Assembly (NCBI RefSeq): GCF_029227915.1
Contig: NC_079881.1
Span: 22,297,501-22,361,500 of the forward strand
Source: Hydractinia symbiolongicarpus
Lineage: Eukaryota; Cnidaria; Hydrozoa; Anthoathecata; Hydractiniidae
DNA: 64,000 bases
Direction of reading: 5' to 3'
The translations under genes and the position numbers were made by a program. The notes below the pieces were generated by a model. It worked only from the letters and a program-made list of their open reading frames with translations, ran no database searches and was not told the origin of the DNA. Below, piece after piece: positions 12,101-27,100 of this stretch; the first letter of the stretch is position 1, and each line of letters opens with the position of its first letter.

Positions 12101-15100
12101 CTATGCATAGCTATGCAGCTTTTGCTTGTATTAGTTGATCAAGGAAAGATTAGCCCACCCGTAAAACATTTCTCTGAGTCTTTGAGTAGGCTAGGAAAGA
12201 TAAACAATCCTTGTGAAATACTTTCAGCAAATATAGGTGGCACAATACAGTTTTTGCAGATACGAGGAAGGTTGCATGAGTATGGTAACATAGACAGTGA
12301 TTATGTCAAAGATCTATGATTGGTGAAAATGAAAATCGAGACTTATAGTACTGCCGGATAGCTAGCTATTTTGTTTCAAAATGTCTTCGTTCGATAAAGA
12401 ACTTCAAGCAATTTATTATTTTCTTTATCGCCAGCAGGCTTCGCATCTTATTCCTTGCAACTGCTCGAGGCTACCAAAATTTGTTTTTCGTAATATTTCA
12501 TTAATTTCTCCATAATCTGTTGAAAAATTACTTTCAAACCGCGAAAATAAAATCTTTTAAAAATATGTCTTCCTTCTTGCTCAAAGTTTTTCACATCAAC
12601 AAAAATTTTCAGTTCTTGAATGTATGTGCAGTGGTGCGTAAATTAAAGACGGGGGTATAGAAAGTACTCCACTGGTATACTTTTTCGGAAGAGAGTAATC
12701 AGTTTTGTTCAAAAAAAGTTAAGAGAGTGTTTTGTTAGAGTGGCTTTTTCATCATCTTTGAAAATCTTTTACCTACCAATGGTTTTTACAATAACTTCAA
12801 TTTCCAAATAATACTACCCCCTGAAAACTATTTATGGAACTTTATTGTTCTGAAAAATAATTCCAACACGTGCCCTTCATCGCTTGTACTTTAATGGAAC
12901 AATTATATATGATCTATAGCAATATAAAATAACCGTGAAGGAGATCACTACTTTGTTTACGCTTTTTGCACACAGTTTTTTTTTCGAAACTAAATGATAA
13001 AAGAACAACACATCAACAACAAAATAAGACAGGTTTGTTTATCAAAAACTTTGTAAAAAAACTCGAGAAGTTAAATGGAAAGATTATCAAGAAATCACCA
13101 CAAGACTTGCGTCTACAAATGAATTTGCACCATGGTTCTGGTCACAAAGAAAATTTTTGATTAGGTTCGCAGTGATCCACATAAACGATCCATCGTTATT
13201 TCCAATAACACAAGACTTTTGTAATTTGTTTAGCGTTACTTTCACCCAATATCGTTCTTGATCTTCGTTCAAAATATCCAGCTCAAAAAAGAATGATTGT
13301 GTGTGTACATAGTCGTATTTACATTCATTATTCGCTCCACTGTTTTTTCAATGTCGTGTAGAACTTGATTTGTAGTCATTATTTCTACCTGTATTGATCC
13401 TATCCTGAAAGAGCGACGCTCCCAAGATAAACAGATATATTCTTATGGAAATTTTGAATTCAAATTGCATCTGATGAACTCAAAAAAAGCTCTTTGAATG
13501 AGCTTTCATTTCATAAATTCACTTCTCGCCACCTTGCGCGAATTCTTTTTGAACTAGGACGCGTCATCATTGTTGTTCTGACCCAGTCTTTTTACAAAAT
13601 ATGCGACATTTTAAAAACGGCATATTTTTGAAATTAAACACTGCGATTTCAGTGGCATGGAAAGATAATTGAGCTGTAACTTTTTATTTTTCCATCATTT
13701 CGAGGCTTATGCTGTTCATATATGGAAAAATCTCATAAATGAAAATTTTGTGTTTACTTCCCCTTTAAATAAAACGCTATGAAGTAGCTTGAATTAGTTA
13801 ATTCAGCCATTTAAAAGCTTTTATTTTATGCAACATGTTCGTAACGTAACTCAAAATTCCAATCATTCCGCACGTGAAACGATGTCCTTTATTGATATGG
13901 TGAAGTGTTACTATTTTTATTTTGGCATATCAAGACTAAGAATAACAATATTGAAAAAGTCGAAATTTTTCTTCGCTCATAATATATCATCGCCATAATA
14001 CGCAGGGTGAACTATGCTGCCGCCCTTTATGGGGTGGCAACAAACTGGTTAAAAAAATATGTTTTTGTTTCTCAGGGAAACTTTTTCAAAATAACTTTTT
14101 TTTGAGGAAACTACAGAAAATGCATGAATGTATGAAACACCACATGCCGTAATGCTTTTGGATAAACACCTATGGTGTCTATTTATTTATTTTTTTAACA
14201 GAGGTTTTTATCTAAGAAGGGGTAGGCATGTTTAAAAAAGGCGGATGTTTATTTAGATCTCCTACGTATGGTACAGTTTTAAAAAGAAAATATTTCTGTG
14301 AAGAAAATACTAAAAAAATAATTTTTTGCGGAAACATTTGAGAATAAAAAAGAAAGATGGATATCCAACGGTATACCATGTTTTTGAGGAAACACCACAT
14401 GCTGTAATGCTTTGAATAGACACATGTGGTGTCTGTTTATTATTGATGCTCCAAATAGATGGGACAATGTTATAGATAGAAAAATATTACTTATGGGAAT
14501 ATTGTTGAAAAAATGCACGGAAATATTTAAGGTCTCAAATTGATTTAATATTTTTGCAAACCTTCACAGGACAATATAAAAAACAAGAAAACCATCTGGT
14601 TTGATCACACATTTGTAATTCGAAGATAAGAACAACAACACAAGAAAACTATATGAGGATCCAGGCCACGAAATTTCGTTATTCAAGGGTAATGGAACTT
14701 CCTTCATCTTATTATAAGGGTAACGGTGAACGATTTTTCGTTACCCTTATTTCTTCGGTAGGGTAACGACGGGGTAACAATTGTAATTAAGGGTAACGAT
14801 GACTGATATTTTTATAAAGAAGGATATAAACTCAACAAAAGGATGACAGCCCTCTGAATTCATTGAAAAGTGGGTCAGCAATAATTGCCGTCCTCGTATT
14901 AGACTAGGTCTGCACTGGGACGGCAAAAAATTGCCGATCTCACATTGAAGTAGGTCGGCAACTTAAGTTACATTTGAAAATGAAAAACAAACTATTGGAT
15001 GAAGCTTCTTTTCATTTAAATCACTCAAATATCCATTATCAAACTTGAAAAGATCAAATAAAAACAAAGTTACAAACGTGAAGTTTAAAAAATACATCTT

Positions 15101-18100
15101 CACCCAAGACTCCTTTCTCGTATGATGTTCGTATACAAAAAAAAATACTATTTGAGTATATTATTTGTTTCTGTCTGTACTAATGTGAGAAAACCTTTCT
15201 TTGAGTATACTTTTTTGACTCATCTTTACAAAAAAAGCACATGTTAATGATGCTACTACAAGTTAATTTTGTAAACAAATTGAATATTAACAATTTGCTG
15301 CGTTAGAATTATCTCATTTTTTTAATAAATAATACTATCGAATATCATGTCTTGCAACATTATAACCTCTCATTCCAATCGAAAAAAATTGAGATAATTT
15401 AATTGAATTCAACATTATGGAAGGGAATTAATGTAAACGCAACATCTTTTTCCGTTACAATTACGAATTCAAAACAGGCAAAAATCTCCTGCTGTGGTAA
15501 AAATGAAAAATATGTATCAACAATTTTTCAGCAAAGAATGTATTTTTTTTTCAATCTCGTAAAAAGTACGCATGATTGTTGTGTTTATTAGTTTCACTTT
15601 CTATATAAAAATTTTAAAGAAAAGTTGTAAATTTATCTTCATGAGTCTGACCATCTTCAGCAGTCTGTCACAATGAATAAGGTATTCTTTTGTGAGATGT
15701 GAACACTAAAGATTTAAAATTAAAGTCACGCAGCTGTTGCATTGAATTAGAATTCTCTGTTGTTGTTTCACCATATTGATGACGAATATTTACGGGTGCG
15801 GGTTTTTCCATTCTTGTGTAACGAAAAATTGTTCACCTTATTTGAATGCTAGGGAAACGACGGGGTAACGGACCGATCGTTACCCCCAAATTTCGTGGTC
15901 TGGGATCCACCACAGTGGATCTCATTAAATTTTAAATAGAAATATTGGTTCATATTAGCTAGGGGAGGCATATACTGCTTCGATTTCAACAATAGGGTGG
16001 TCATTGTTTTTATGACCATATTCCAAAGTTTGTTAACAAACAGTGTAACAAGGGCTCAGCTTCAATGAATAAGCTACATCTCTAGCTTATTCATAGAACC
16101 TTCGCTCGACATTATGTTAGCAAGTGTAAAAACACTACATCCACATTCATGTTTCATGAACCTTTCGTCATATGCAGATTCCAAGATTTTTCACACTTGA
16201 CCGTGTAGCAAGAGCGCAGATTATTATTATATGAGTCAAAACTCTTCCCCAGTGGTGTTTCTTAGGATTTTTTATTGGGTCAATTTGATGATTTATAGCA
16301 AATGGAATATAAAAAATGTGCATTTCTTACATATATTTTAGGTTAAATCAAGAATTGAAATAAGATGTGAAGTATGTAAGAATATCCAAATTTTGACATT
16401 CCTGCTTTACACTCCAAAACATTTCTCGTAAATGTGAACCAGGCTCTTTTCATTACATGACCACTAACACCACCATGTAGGCCTCCGGAATTGATTATAC
16501 ATTCTTATCGAATATGTGAATATGAATTTGTATTATCAAAACATGTAAGCATGATGATGGATCTTGGGATGAGATTGAATCTGAGAGTTGTTCATGTGTT
16601 TCTTCTTTGTATAAAAACCTCCACCGGGTAGACAAATCAGGTCTGATAATGACCGACAACAAGGAAGTATTTCTTGATATTTCCAAGTAGTTTTATTTTC
16701 AAATTTTCATTGCAAATAAGTGGAGATGTAATGAAACTTGTAAAAGCATTTTTACACTGAAAATTTGGAGACAACAACAAGGTAGTACAAATAAACAACA
16801 GATACCATAATCTCATTTACCTTGATACGTTAAAAAAAACAAAAACTGTGCGGCTCACAGAATTTTGATTTGCCAGAAAAAAACTTTTGCGGATGATAGC
16901 TTTCAAAACATTTTGTTGGAACTTTTTTTGCAATTGACAGTTATTTGAACTTTTTGCGGGTATAAACTTTCACGTTTTTACGTATTGTTCTAATATTCTT
17001 CTATGAAATAAATGTTTGTTAAATATTAAGTAAGAACAATTGATCTAGAGAGATTTTTCGTTTATTCAGGCTTGTAAAAATAAACTTATAATACCATTAG
17101 AAAATAAAAAAATTACTATTTTTGAGGAAAGAAATGCATATTGTATGAAACACCACACACAACAATGCTTTTTAAGAAACACCTGTGGTGTCTATATAAT
17201 TTCTGTTGTTCTCTATGGTGTTTTATTCAAGAGGGGTGTGGGGTGGTTAAAACAGAGGCATTTGTTTAAAAGAGGGGGCCTTTATTCAGATCAACGACGG
17301 GAACTTTTAAAAAAGTCTGGTGGTCTGGTGAACAGTTTTATTAAACTTGCATATAAGGTCCACAATTTTTTTTTAATGTTATGGAGGATGTTACAGTTTG
17401 GCCATGTTTTAAGAGATGTTTCTCTCGTCATCGACTTTGTTACTGCCTTTTGAGTATCATTATTACAAGATTGCATGTTGTTCAAATATATATCTATTCT
17501 GTGAGATCATTAGCCTCACCAAATTACGAAATTTGATAGGGCTACCATTGGGGTACTATAAGAGACACAAGTTTAATTTATTTCTGGATCTTAATAATAA
17601 CTTTGTGTCATGATTGGCTTAAATTGCACCGTTGAAAGTATTAGATAAACACTAGTCTGTAAGAAGGATTTGAGAGAGAAATTTTCAACCAACAGCTTTA
17701 TCGACTTTGTGTTTTAGGCTATGGAGTATTTACAAAGAGAGATATTAACCACGGAGAATTTATATTGGAGTACGCTGGAGAATATCTTCGACGAAAGGAA
17801 GGTGATCAACGCGAGGAGGAGTACTCACAATGGGTGCTCCGGTAGTTTCTTGTTTTTTTATGGTGATCACTGGTAAGTTGGAAACAAATGTTTTTTATTG
17901 TGAAATTTGGTATGAATCTGATTCTACTTTATTTGTGTTCGTCCTGTAAAAAGAAACATGTATTAAAAGGTTCCTTTCTTTGGCACAATCTGAGTGCCTC
18001 AATGACCCATTTTTTATTTGGTGCTTGGGTGTACAGGACATACGAGGTACTATTATTGGTGCAAATTTTCCACCTTAATATTTTTGAGTCTTCTCACTCT

Positions 18101-21100
18101 GATGTGCCATTGCTTTGGTAACATTTCATTACAAAAAATATGTCCACAGAATAGTACCATAATGAAGTGCAACAATAATATATATTTACAAAAAACCACA
18201 TCTGGCAAATAAACAAGCAAAATAAAAAGTTTCTTAGTTTAATCATTACACTAAAGTTAGTTGCCAACTCCAACTTATTTTAAAATTAACTTTATTTTTT
18301 ATGTGAAAAATCTTGAACAAAGTAGAGTCAAGGATATTTCACAGAAAGAAATTAAAACAGTGCTGTAAATCGAAACAGACACAACTAGTAAATAATAATA
18401 GTTTATTCAATTATACAAGAATTTGCAGAAACTTTGAGTTGTATTTTCAAACCAATCAGCGTATCTTGGAGGACTTCGATATTCAGTTTTTTGAGGTTAC
18501 CTAGTTTACAAGATATCCTTGATAATCCTATCTGGTAAATCTAAGGTTACCAAATTATCAAAGTTATAAAAGCTTTGTATATGGATCCTTTGGTACTGTG
18601 TCCATTACATTTTATACAGTGGTGACTGAATCTTTACTCAAATGTCTCTTTGAATATCCATATAAAGTGAATTTTGGTCAACTTGTATAGAATCAGGGCA
18701 TTGAGTAAATGGAGAAAAAAGTTGTGAAATGCATTTGTTACATGCAAGAAATCTTTCTATATAGTTGACATTTTAATTTTATTCAAAGTCTAAGGTGTTT
18801 CTAGTGAGGTTACACAATTTACTGAATTTACTTTTTTTTCTTCCGAATACCTAACTAGAATATTCTCGAACTTATTTTACATGAACATCTGATCTGTTTA
18901 TCATTAATAAAATGAAATAACATTCTTAGCTGTTTTTCATAAATCTCAAAAATAACAGAATAATAAATGGCACTATTTTTAATACTCACAGACCAAGCTC
19001 TCAAATTCCCATAAAATGATTTTTAATCCGGTTAAAAATCTCACTACCTCTCAAGTATTAGCTATAAGAACAAAGCCTATATTATTCAAGGTAACCTCAA
19101 ACATACCAATTTTCTGGAAATCAAGATGTCAGATCATGTTTGAACTGATCACCTATGCTGATTTTGGTTATTTTTTAGCTTTGATGCAACTCAAAGTAGT
19201 AGAATTGGTAGATTTGTTAATGACAGTCCGAAGCCAAATGCAGTCCATTTCCTCCGGAGATGAAATCGTATATGATTATGGTGCGCCAGGGTTATGGTGG
19301 AGAAAGGATGTACGTATTACTTGCAATTTCATTTTGATACTCAGAAATATCGATAGGCAGGTAAATCTGGTACATTGAATTAATTACAAACTTTTTAAAA
19401 CGTTATACAGAATGAAGGATGCCCTTGTGTAATAACATGTGATATTGAAAAATTTACTATTGTCCTTATTATCAAAATGGATTTGGAATGAATTATTTCC
19501 ACTGTCCAAGATTCAAACTATGTCATGTTATATAGTTTGTCTGCATTTTGCATTTTAGCCTGATCTGATCAAGCCTCGCTCCTTGTTATCTGAAGTAAGA
19601 ACTTTACTTTTTTCTAATTGCCATGTATGTTGCGCAAACTTGTAATAAGAAATGTATATACGTATATGTATACCTAGGAAAGGAATAATAACGGGATACT
19701 GACTGTTTGTCCATCGGTACAGGGCAATACCAAGCCTGAATGCTAATAGTGCATTTGATGGAGGGTTTGGTATTTACTCTGTACGGATGCACAGTCAGTA
19801 TCCAGTTTATTACTTGGTCAAATGCTTCTGCACTTAGGGTGTTCATGAAGAAAAAAGAACATGGAATAAAGATATAACTTTTCGTGTCGAATCCATAACT
19901 TTGCTTTCGTTGTTGTTGTTGTTGTTTCTAATAGCAATGAAACTTCTTCTTTGTGTGTTTCAATGTTTACGGTGCTCCAGAATTGAAATTCACATAGTTC
20001 AGGCAATGTTCAGAGAGAACTTTTCTCTACATATCAGGAGAAAACCATAAAAACTGACAGTTGTTGTTATTTTATTTACCATACCATTGTTGACTTTTTA
20101 AACTACCATTACGAATTGAACAGTGCGAGTTTGTACTGTAGTCCACACTGTCGGGAAATGATCACATGAAGCCATAGAAACTCACATTTGGTTGTACTGT
20201 CGTATTCATAATGACCATCAGAGTAAGAGTGGTCTGTAAAATCTTAGCCTGTTTTTACATCCCTTTTATCTACTATGACAAGAATTTAGCTACTCCAGTT
20301 TTTTAATGGTTTGACCTAAAGTAAAGAGCACGATAAAATAATAAAATTGCTTCCGACAAGTCTGTGCACACAGGACCTGTTTTTTGTGCCTCAGTGGTCT
20401 GTGGGTCATTCCATGATCAAAATCAACCAAATTTTTTTGGAAATGTAACCCACCCTCTCAGAATTCCATGATTTTTGGTACACAAGCTTATTTTCATGCA
20501 AGGAGTCCCTTTACTAAATTTTAGCCCAAAACACTAAGTGGTTCCTGAGATATTGATACTAGGTCTCAGTCCCTGTTTTGACTATTTTTTCAGAAATATA
20601 AATTGTTCTCAAATGTGTATTATGTCAAATTCATTGGAAGTAATATAGGGTTGTAACTCTTCTCTGGCCCTTTTTGTTTTGTTCTTAGTCATAAATTACT
20701 CCAGTTGGTGCATAATTAAGTTACTTCGCACCACACCAAACGAGCTAGTAATTACACTCGTTCAACAAATTATCCTATTTTTATAGGTTGATAATGGAGA
20801 TGTTGATGTTGATTTTGCATGTGAATATCAAATAAATCATAACCAAGGGATCACTATTGCCGATGTGAGTTCGTCTCCACAAATCATTTTACTTTATTGT
20901 TTAGGGAAGCAAACTTGTTTCACAGAATGTTTGTATCTAAATTGAAGCTAACTAAAAGATGATGAAGGCCAGCTTTGATTTCCCGTACACAGCTAAAGTT
21001 TTTGAAAAATATAAGTGGATGTGACATGTGAGATATGTTTTCTCCAGCGCCATGTTTTTTTAATAAGGAATTCAAATGTGATGAAGGAACATGCAATCAA

Positions 21101-24100
21101 AAGTATTTTATCACCCTTATTATGACATTTTTGGCTATGAAATGCATGCTATGTCAGAATTAGATCCCCTGTTGCATTCTAGAAAATTTTCTAATGTCAA
21201 TACATACAGTTTTACAGTTTATTACAGCTGACATCTTAAGTTGTAAAATATAAGTCTTGAAAATAGTCTGCCAAAAAATTTGCAACTTTTTACAAAAAAG
21301 TCAGTGCGAATAAGACTTTTTTTACCTGAGAATAATTAATTCACTTAACCAACCTTTTTTCATACTTCTGATTATGACTTGCTACTTTAGTACTTTTATT
21401 TGCAAAACAATTGTTGTCTGACACTTGTCAGATAATGGTATATTGGACATTGGATGAAACTATCCAGAAATGTTCATAGGAAACATTGAAATTGTTATAA
21501 CTTTTTTTGAAATAAGGTTATACTGAGGTATATACCACCTGTACAAGCTGAGATTTAGCCTCTTTCGTAACTTCTGCAACTTACACACAATCACTGTTAG
21601 AACTAATCAGTGACAAAATTTTGTCATATTTAAATAATTGCAATTTATTTATTCCAGACAGACATCTGGTCTAATAACTCAGTTAAAATTGAAGTTGATA
21701 TATTTTTTTGGGATTTGTAAAAAAAATTGAATATTGATTTATACAATTCTTAGGTGGCTGAAGATGAATTTGAAGGAGGAGATAAAGCTAAAGGAGAAGA
21801 AGAGTTTGTTGAATTATCGACAGGCATTTGTGAAAAATCTCAACTACCAATACCTAATGTTGAAACGAATAAGGTAAATTGTTTTTGGATTAAACTATTA
21901 TATGATAAACCTTGTACAGTACCGCCATCAGGAAGCCTAACATCGTGGATCGTGTATTGTCCGTCACACTCACGATCAACGATGCTAACGTGATTGTTTT
22001 GATTGATGTTCATCGTGGGAATCCACGATCATTTATTTTAGAAACCTCGTTCAATTTGTGGGAGCGCCGATCGTCTAATCATCACGATCACGATGGAAGT
22101 TAATTACTTATATTATATAAAGCACTTATAAAAGATCTCCATCAACTTTTATTTATACTGTAATTGGTATCAGGCGAATCATGTCAAGCTACCATTTTAC
22201 TGCTCTTTGCTCAGTCCTTTTCGTTAATCAACCCTGCCCCTGAGCTATCTCAGGACTTGAAGGACGAAATTTGTTTTACGCGCAACAATATACAAAAAAA
22301 TAAGAAGATAGAATTTGCCCAATTTTTCGGGAAATCTGTTTTATTTTATTCTCCATAACTCCATAATACATTTTATCCTTAGGTCAAAATTCCATGAATA
22401 TTTTCATCCTTTTAGTATCTTAGTTTTAGTTACCAAGCAATGGCAAAATTGCGGTGAATTGGTAATATCTCTAAAAGTATTCGCTGAGAATTTGAGCAAT
22501 GTAATAGTACACCTCCAAAGGAATAATCGCCGATGCTCAAGACGACACCCTTATGAAGTATAATTTTATTTCTCAAGCAAGAGTTTATTTTACACCCCTC
22601 AAAAACTTTTTGAAATTTCCGAAATTTTAGTAAATTTCACTCCGGTGGTTGCAAGGTTAACAATCCTTTATTTTATAAAAGCATTGAGACAAGGCGCCAT
22701 TAGGAATATTTTGAGTATCGTATTATAAGAATCGGTTTCACTGCTTGAGTAACTTTGAAATCTTCACAAATATATTTTCAAACTATCGCTAACTCAAAAG
22801 AAAAAATAAATAATAATAATAATTATCTCGCTTGTTCCCAGGACTATTTCATAGCCTTTTGTCATTGATATGGCCTTATCGAGAAAGAGAGCTCTTGAGA
22901 CATAATTAATTACAAATAACAAACTCAAAACATGAAAGAAATAATCTTTTCAAAATAGCCGATAAAAATTGCTGGGGAGAATAAAACAATTCACAGTATG
23001 GTAGACTGATACCACAATAAATATTTTAGCAAAAAAAAAACAATCCTATGATTCCATCTTCGAGAGTCCAAAAAAATTGAACTGACTGATAAAAACCATG
23101 GCACCTTAAACTCGTTCCCAGCGCTTCTTAGGTTTTTCCGTGTGCACAACAAAAAAAAACCCTAAGAAGCTCTGGGAACAAGTTTGTATGACGTCTGTTT
23201 CATATTTAATCAGCCATGGGAATTGACGACGTATCGTGGGGATTTTCTCTATCACAACAACCACGATTGTATCGTGGATCGTGAGTGTGACGGACGATAC
23301 ACAATCAAGATGTTTAGGCTTCCTGATGGCGGTACTGTACGTGATCATGGTGTGAGGAAGCCACCGAAAATTAGTTTTTTCAAATGAATTGGATTTGTCA
23401 ACTGATTATATACAATTTTTAGGTGGCTGAAGATGAAGATGAATGTGAAGGAGGAGATGAAGCTAAAGGAGAAGAAGAATTCGTTGAATTATCGACAGGC
23501 ATTTGTGAAAAATCTCAACTACCAATACCTAATGTTGAAACGAATAAGGTAAATTGTTTTTGGATTAAACTATTATATGATAAACCTGGTACGTGATCAT
23601 GGTGTGCGGAAGCCACCGAAAATTAGTTTTTTTCAGATAAATTGGATTTGGCAACTGATTATATACAATTTTTAGGTGGCTGAAGATGAAGATGAATGTG
23701 AAGGAGGTGATAAAGCTAAAGGAGAAGAAGAATTTGTTGAATTATCGACAGGCATTTGTGAAAAATCTCAACTACCAATACCTAATGTTGAAACGAATAA
23801 GGTAAATTGTTTTTGGATTAAACTATTATGTGATAAACCTGGTACGTGATCATGGTGTGCAGAAGCCACCGAAAATTAGTTTTTTTTCAGATAAATTGGA
23901 TTTGGCAACTGATTATGTACAATTTTTAGGTGGCTGAAGATGAAGATGAATGTGAAGGAGGAGATAAAGCTAAAGGAGAAGAAGAGTTCGTTGAACCATC
24001 GACAGGCATTTGTGAAAAATCTCAACTACCAATACCTAATGTTGAAACGAATAAGGTAAATTGTTTTTGGATTAAACTATTATATGATAAACCTGGTACG

Positions 24101-27100
24101 TGGTCATGGTGTGCGGAAGCCACCGAAAATTAGTTTTTTTCAGATAAATTGGATTTGGCAACTGATTATGTACAATTTTTAGGTAGCTGAAGATGAAGAT
24201 GAATGTGAAGGAGGAGATAAAGCTAAAGGAGAAGAAGAGTTCGTTGAATCATCGACAGGCATTTGTGAAAAATCTCAACTACCAATACCTAATGTTGAAA
24301 CGAATAAGGTAAATTGTTTTTGGATTAAACTATTATATGATAAACCTTGTACGTGATCATGGTGTGCGGAAGCCACTGAAAATTAGTTTTTTTTAGATAA
24401 ATTGGATTTGTCAACTGATTATATACAATTTTTAGGTGGTTGAAGATGGAGATGAATGTGAAGGAGGAGATAAAGCTAAAGGAGAAGAAGAGTTCGTTGA
24501 ATTATCGACAGGCATTTGTGAAAAATCTCAACTACCAATACCTAATGTTGAAACGAATAAGGTAAATTGTTCTTGGATTAAACTATTATATGATGAAACT
24601 TATACGTGATCATGGTGTGCGGAAGCCATCGAAAATTATTATTTTTTAGATAAATTGGATTTGTCAACTGATTATATACAATTTTTAGGTGGTTGAAGAT
24701 GGAGATGAATGTGAAGGAGGAGATAAAGCTAAAGGAGAAGAAGAGTTCGTTGAATTATCGACAGGCATTTGTGAAAAATCTCAATTACCAATACCTGATG
24801 TTGAAATGAATAAGGTAAATTATTGTGGATTAAACTATTATATGATAAATCTTGTACGTGATCATGGTGTGCAGAAGCCACCGAAAGTTAGTTTTTTTTA
24901 GATAAATTGGATTTGTCAACTGATTTATATACAATGTTTAGGTGGCTGAAGATGAATGTGAAGGAGGAGATAAAGCTAAAGGAGAAGAAGAGTTCGTTGA
25001 ATTATCGACAGGCATTTGTGAAAAATCTCAACTACCAATACCTAATGTTGAAACGAATAAGGTAATTTTTTTGTGAATTAAACTATTATATGATAGACCT
25101 TGTACATGATCATGGTGTGCGAAAGCCACCAAAAATTAGTTTTTTTAACTGAATTGGATTTGTCAACCAATGAAGATATGTTAGCAATTTTTAATTGCAA
25201 CATTTTTTTCGATTTTTAAAAAAAATTGAACATTCATTATAATATACAATTTTTAGGTGGCTGAAGATGAAGAAAAAACTAAAGGAGAAGATAAGTTCGT
25301 TGAATTATTGACAGGCGTTTGTGAAGCATCTCAACTATCAATATCTAATGATGAAATAGATAAGGTAAATCATTTTGGGGCCTAAATTTTCGTTTTGTTG
25401 TCACTAACAAAGATATCGGATAATTCAATGGTGGTAGAAACTTTCCTAACAGAGGAATTATTATTCATGAAACTTTTGAGGGAATTGTTTCTTGAATTAT
25501 TATTCTGAAATGAAAACGTAAGGAATGAAGGTTCAGCTTAACAGGAGAAAAATACAAGACAAGAATGAATGTCTTTTTGAGAGCAAATTTTCGCCAAACT
25601 ATCAAAAACCAACTATCATTTCTTTTCATTCAAGACTGTTCGCAATGACTCCGGTGTTGCTGGTGATTTTCCGGAATTTTCTGACACTGACGAAGAAATT
25701 CCAGAACAATCCCCAAATGTGAGTTAACATTATTTATTTACTTTGCATTTATATAAATTGTTGGGAACTGGATAGTAATGTAATGTTTCACTCCAGAATA
25801 AAAATAGCTGATCATCCATCACAACTTGGTTGAGCGTTTTTTTTTCTTCATCTTAATGCTTTTGCAAACTGAGTGTTTTTTTCAGTGCCATGTGGATTCC
25901 AGTGGTGAAGACTGTGATGATGACAATGATACTGATTATAAATCGGAATCTGGATCTTCTGATGTTTCTGACGTCTCTACTGATGAATTCTTTGAAGAAG
26001 TGAAGAATACAAAAGTACTTAAGACTCCTAAAGCTTTAAAAAAGAAGTTCCAACTGCAAAGCACTCCGAAACGCAAAGTTTCAAAAATAGATCATTTAAA
26101 AACCCAAGAAGCAGCTCCATTTGATTATGAAGAAGATAATGTCACTGAAGAAACAGGTGAGAAACGAAAATATAATATAGAAAATGTTTTTTTTTATATA
26201 TATTTGTGAAGGGATATTCAAAATACTGTTTTAGTACATTCTACGGTCAATTGATCTGATCACACAATTCCGATTATATTTGTTTGTCCATGCACGTTTG
26301 TCATTCCTTCATTGTTCTTTTAGAAAACTACAACCAGAATGAGACCAAAAAAAATTTCGGGAACCGAGTGGATAAGTGTGGACATCTGTCTGTGGTTGGG
26401 GGGCATGGAGGGTATCTTCCATTCATATATTTCGTTATGTACCTTAAGTGGATTATTTTCGTGAGGTCAAAAAAGTTCTCCAAAACTTATTTTCACGAAT
26501 TGACTGTTCCGTAATATTTCGTGATGAAACAAATTTGAAGCATTTTTTGAATGGTATTTTTGCGAATTATCAGCTATTTGAAAAATGAAACAATAAAATA
26601 ATAAGTAAACATAGCCTGGATACAAGAGTGGTGCCTATCACTTAAATATTTTTAAAAATATTATGACTTTCACAATATGCACTGTTGTTCCAATGTTTTT
26701 ATTAAAGATTTTGTGAGGACTTTTTTTTTGCAAAACAGGGTGAAATTCGCAAAAATTAATCTTCGCAAAAATTAAACCTCTTATGGTATGTGCCTGAATT
26801 CCTGTGATCCTATCAATTTTTTTATAATTTTTTGCTCATCTCAGAACTTTGTTTGTGCATTTTATGCCATTCACCCAAATAAATAAATTGATATTAATTG
26901 AATGAGGGAATTATGTTGGTTTTTTCTGTCTATGGTGAAAAAAAGCACTTGCAATGTATCATATTACAAATAATGTAAAACAAATGCAATGTTGTTTTGT
27001 TTTATTTTGGGTGAGCAGAATTCACTTCGAAATGGAAATAAAACCAAACATTTTAAGCAAACTAGAAGGGAAATGTTTGGGGATAACCCTAAAAAGGTAT

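Larger units (their letters stand above)
6146..17717. other. Intron 1 (11.6 kb), rich in transposons
   Basis: No convincing exon lies between 6145 and 17718. It holds the AAGATCTT foldback (7190-7440), a TTAA element (11803-13764), a 43-bp hAT-like insertion (12151-12193), a TIR element (14662-15902) and several shorter inverted or dispersed repeats. Stretches 7450-9020, 9210-10840 and 16140-16880 show nothing I can identify. Confidence 0.5.
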
